From an uncultured Prevotella sp. (GTDB lineage Bacteria; Bacteroidota; Bacteroidia; Bacteroidales; Bacteroidaceae), in the NCBI GenBank assembly GCA_947303825.1, contig CAMYZK010000098.1:1-8447 (forward strand): 8,447 nucleotides of DNA, written 5' to 3'. A program made the translations under genes and the position numbers. Under the pieces are notes generated by a model. The model was given only the letters and a program-made list of their open reading frames with translations. It did no database searches and was not told where the DNA came from. Positions 6,881 to 8,447 of the stretch are shown in pieces (within the stretch, counting starts at the first letter, position 1; every line of letters starts with the position of its first letter).

Positions 6881-7749
6881 TGCTCAAAGGTAAGAAGCGC
6901 AACACCTACAACCTGCTCACACCCATTGAGGAGGGAGTAGACTACGAGGAGTACCTTGCCGACGTGAAGGCTTTCCACAGCAGCATCTTCCCCGCAATTG
7001 CCCTGATCGGCACGCTGATGTATTTCAACGACTCTATCTTCCACATGGACAAGGGAAGCACAGGCCTGGCAAACGTTTATCTGCTTGGTGCCGACTCCAT
7101 CGCCAACGAGAACTACCGGCCGTTCCTCATTACCAAGCGCGGTAATGACTACTACCTGCGCTTCCGCGAAGCCTTCGAGAAGGACTATATGGATGGTGAG
7201 CTGCAGGAGCTGCGCTATGACACTCTTACCAGTGAATTCGTGGGTACCGACGACCCGAAATTCCGCATCACGGGTTACTTCCCCGGATGGTTCGTTGCCG
7301 AGAAGATGCAGGCAGCACACCAGTTCCTCATTAACAACTCTTCGACAAAGTCTGACGACGTGACTGCCGTCTACGAGAGCATGCGCACTGCCCTTTCTTC
7401 TAAGAAGAAGTACACACTCTCCAGAGTAGTGCTGTCGCTAGGCGATGGCGAGCCGCTCACCCTTAAGGCCGACATCACCTACACCTTCAGGAAGGGTACT
7501 GTCAACCAGACAGGACACCTTGTCACCGAGTATTCTTTCACCTACGATGAGCGCACTGTGACTTTGGCCAATATGGTTCCAGCAGAGAACACGCAGAACC
7601 TGATGAACGATATTCCTGAGGTTGCCGACTTCTTCAGCATGCTTGTTGGCAAGTTCAACGTTGAGGGGGCCGTCTCGCCATACAACCTGCGTAACATGCG
7701 TCTCACTAAGGCCGACACCCCAGCCCAATGGCTTGTTATCAATTACTAA
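6760..7749 (+). CDS. 3' fragment of the DUF4302 lipoprotein gene
   Basis: Open frame carrying the larger, C-terminal part of the DUF4302 protein. Family-consistent sequence already begins at about 6721 (NGPVLSFNTF). The first ATG after the shift is at 6760 (MHAFSDP), giving 329 residues; GTG at 6730 is an alternative. The frame is also open upstream to an ATG at 6553, but that upstream part overlaps the real N-terminus in another frame and is not family-like. Visible segments are GGDYEFIIVDAP, LKGKKRNTYNLLTPI, a middle region with FRITGYFPGWFVAEKM, and the C-terminus AQWLVINY. Without the signal peptide the fragment would stay in the cytoplasm if reinitiated, so it is probably not functional alone. 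Confidence 0.6.
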   Translation: MHAFSDPEDIPWTEDNEQSEGCGGDYEFIIVDAPEDASYMMLKGKKRNTYNLLTPIEEGVDYEEYLADVKAFHSSIFPAIALIGTLMYFNDSIFHMDKGSTGLANVYLLGADSIANENYRPFLITKRGNDYYLRFREAFEKDYMDGELQELRYDTLTSEFVGTDDPKFRITGYFPGWFVAEKMQAAHQFLINNSSTKSDDVTAVYESMRTALSSKKKYTLSRVVLSLGDGEPLTLKADITYTFRKGTVNQTGHLVTEYSFTYDERTVTLANMVPAENTQNLMNDIPEVADFFSMLVGKFNVEGAVSPYNLRNMRLTKADTPAQWLVINY

Positions 7750-7770
7750 TTAACAAAAATAGAAACGAAC

Positions 7771-8447
7771 ATGAAAAAATCATTACTTTTTGTTGCTGCT
7801 ATGGCTATGGCCATCAGCGCATCTGCACAGATGCCGATGCTTAAGGATGCTGCCGACATGCGTGTGAAGGCTTCCACCCAGAGCAAACTTTTGGCCCCAG
7901 CTTCAAGGCTTGTTAAGGTCGATGGCAAGAAGGCTGCTAAACAGGCTCCCCGCAGGGCCGAGGAAGCCCCCTATGTACTCTACTCCGCTCCCGAGGGTGC
8001 CCTCTACTATGGCACCGACAAGGAAGGCAGCGGCTACTACGGCACACGCCTCATCGTCACTCCCTGGCAGGAGTTCAGCTACAAGAACATTTCTACCAAG
8101 CCTGATGAGACCATCTGGAAGACCTACAACTATCAGCAGGAGGCATATACCACGGCAAAGGACGTCGTGGACAACTCACTCACCTATTCGCTCGAGCCGG
8201 GCTACTATATGCACACTCCCATGCTGCTCAACTTTGAGGCTACCGACACCTTCCAGATAGGTTATACCAACAATATTTATGCACGCACTCCGCAGTATGC
8301 CGCCTATGCCACGCCGCGTATTATGATGGACTCTATTGCTCCTCTCAGCTTTGCCGACTGGCATAATGGTAGGTATTACTTTGGAAGCCTGAGTACAGGC
8401 TATCTTTATGGATCTGGCGAGTGCACCTGGACTGACCGGACAGACGA
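7771..8447 (+). CDS. Secreted protein of unknown function (3' partial)
   Basis: An ATG 21 bases after the DUF4302 stop opens a frame that runs without a stop to the window end (225 residues seen). The start MKKSLLFVAAMAMAISASAQ is a clean Sec signal peptide with an AXA cleavage site (ASA at 17-19, mature end Q20). It has no lipobox Cys, unlike the three genes before it. A Lys/Arg/Ala-rich linker follows (about 49-65: VKVDGKKAAKQAPRRAEE). The rest is rich in Tyr, Thr and Gly and looks like beta-structure, e.g. YYGTDKEGSGYYGT and FGSLSTGYLYGSG. The stretch PWQEFSYKNISTKPDETIWKT faintly recalls PKD-like Ig folds; this is weak. I do not recognise a family. A C-terminal type IX secretion signal would lie beyond the window and cannot be checked. 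Position suggests the same operon. Confidence 0.85.
   Translation, partial: MKKSLLFVAAMAMAISASAQMPMLKDAADMRVKASTQSKLLAPASRLVKVDGKKAAKQAPRRAEEAPYVLYSAPEGALYYGTDKEGSGYYGTRLIVTPWQEFSYKNISTKPDETIWKTYNYQQEAYTTAKDVVDNSLTYSLEPGYYMHTPMLLNFEATDTFQIGYTNNIYARTPQYAAYATPRIMMDSIAPLSFADWHNGRYYFGSLSTGYLYGSGECTWTDRTD

Larger units (their letters stand above)
6383..7749 (+). pseudogene. DUF4302 lipoprotein, interrupted by a one-base frameshift
   Basis: Lipoprotein of the DUF4302 family (function unknown), commonly found beside SusC/SusD and the zinc metallohydrolase. The N-terminal part (6383 to about 6721) has a signal peptide, lipobox LTSC with Cys24, and family-typical text: SASERLNESSAKYSARLEAQ, PNGWAMQYYPTYSDEY, YLLLMDFNPD, SAWEVIKE. 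The match then jumps to the next reading frame: NGPVLSFNTFNQCMHAFSDP, GGDYEFIIVDAP, MMLKGKKRNTYNLLTPI and onward to the stop at 7747-7749. Restoring a single A in the AAA run at 6720-6722 joins the two as KENGPVLSF and gives 455 residues, a plausible family length. The other 342 codons are open and family-like, so the break is recent or an assembly error. As written, a full-length product is not made. The gene starts 38 bases after the metallohydrolase and probably acts with it at the cell surface. Confidence 0.85.

Noticed and set aside
6682..7320. 212-codon minus-strand open frame across the DUF4302 gene
   Set aside because: It is opposite DUF4302 sequence that is recognisable in both its frames, and the antisense product has no credible features.
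1..8447. tRNA, rRNA, riboswitch, insertion sequence or sigma-factor promoter in the window
   Set aside because: No cloverleaf-like or conserved RNA segment, no transposase and no terminal inverted repeats were seen. Spacers are too short and repeat-filled to support a promoter call.

Overview
The window looks like a piece of a Bacteroidales chromosome, most likely Prevotella or a close relative. The reasons are a SusC/SusD (RagA/RagB) outer-membrane pair, Bacteroidetes-style lipoproteins, A-rich leaders without strong Shine-Dalgarno sequences, moderately GC-rich genes separated by very AT-rich spacers, and signal peptides of the 'FILHSSF' and 'FVICHLSF' type that I associate from memory with this group. 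The genus is inference; there is no rRNA or other marker gene here.

All genes lie on the + strand with gaps of about 20 to 70 bases, so they read as one operon cut by both window edges. In order: (1) bases 1-3163, a SusC-type TonB-dependent transporter lacking only its N-terminus; (2) 3207-4964, a SusD-type surface substrate-binding lipoprotein; (3) 5031-6344, a zinc metallohydrolase lipoprotein with an HEFGH site and a downstream EDWVE motif; (4) 6383-7749, a DUF4302 lipoprotein split by a one-base frameshift near 6720; (5) 7771 to the end, the first 225 residues of a secreted protein of unknown function with an ordinary Sec signal peptide. No CAZyme, sigma/anti-sigma pair or other regulator is present.

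Working model: the SusC barrel and SusD lid import a ligand across the outer membrane, the metallohydrolase processes the ligand on the cell surface or in the periplasm, and the DUF4302 protein and the last protein bind or present it. The ligand cannot be read from the sequence. A metallohydrolase with no glycoside hydrolase nearby makes a peptide, glycoprotein or ester plausible, but this is a guess.

The most unusual signal is a set of short tandem repeats with 7- or 8-bp periods. Three of them fill the spacers between genes 1/2, 2/3 and 3/4. The two 7-bp spacer tracts supply the stop codon of the gene before them. Two more heptanucleotide tracts, each three perfect copies plus one copy with a single mismatch, encode the hydrophobic cores of the signal peptides of genes 3 and 4. 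Seven is not a multiple of three, so gain or loss of one unit inside a signal peptide would switch the lipoprotein off. This is a testable candidate for slipped-strand phase variation.
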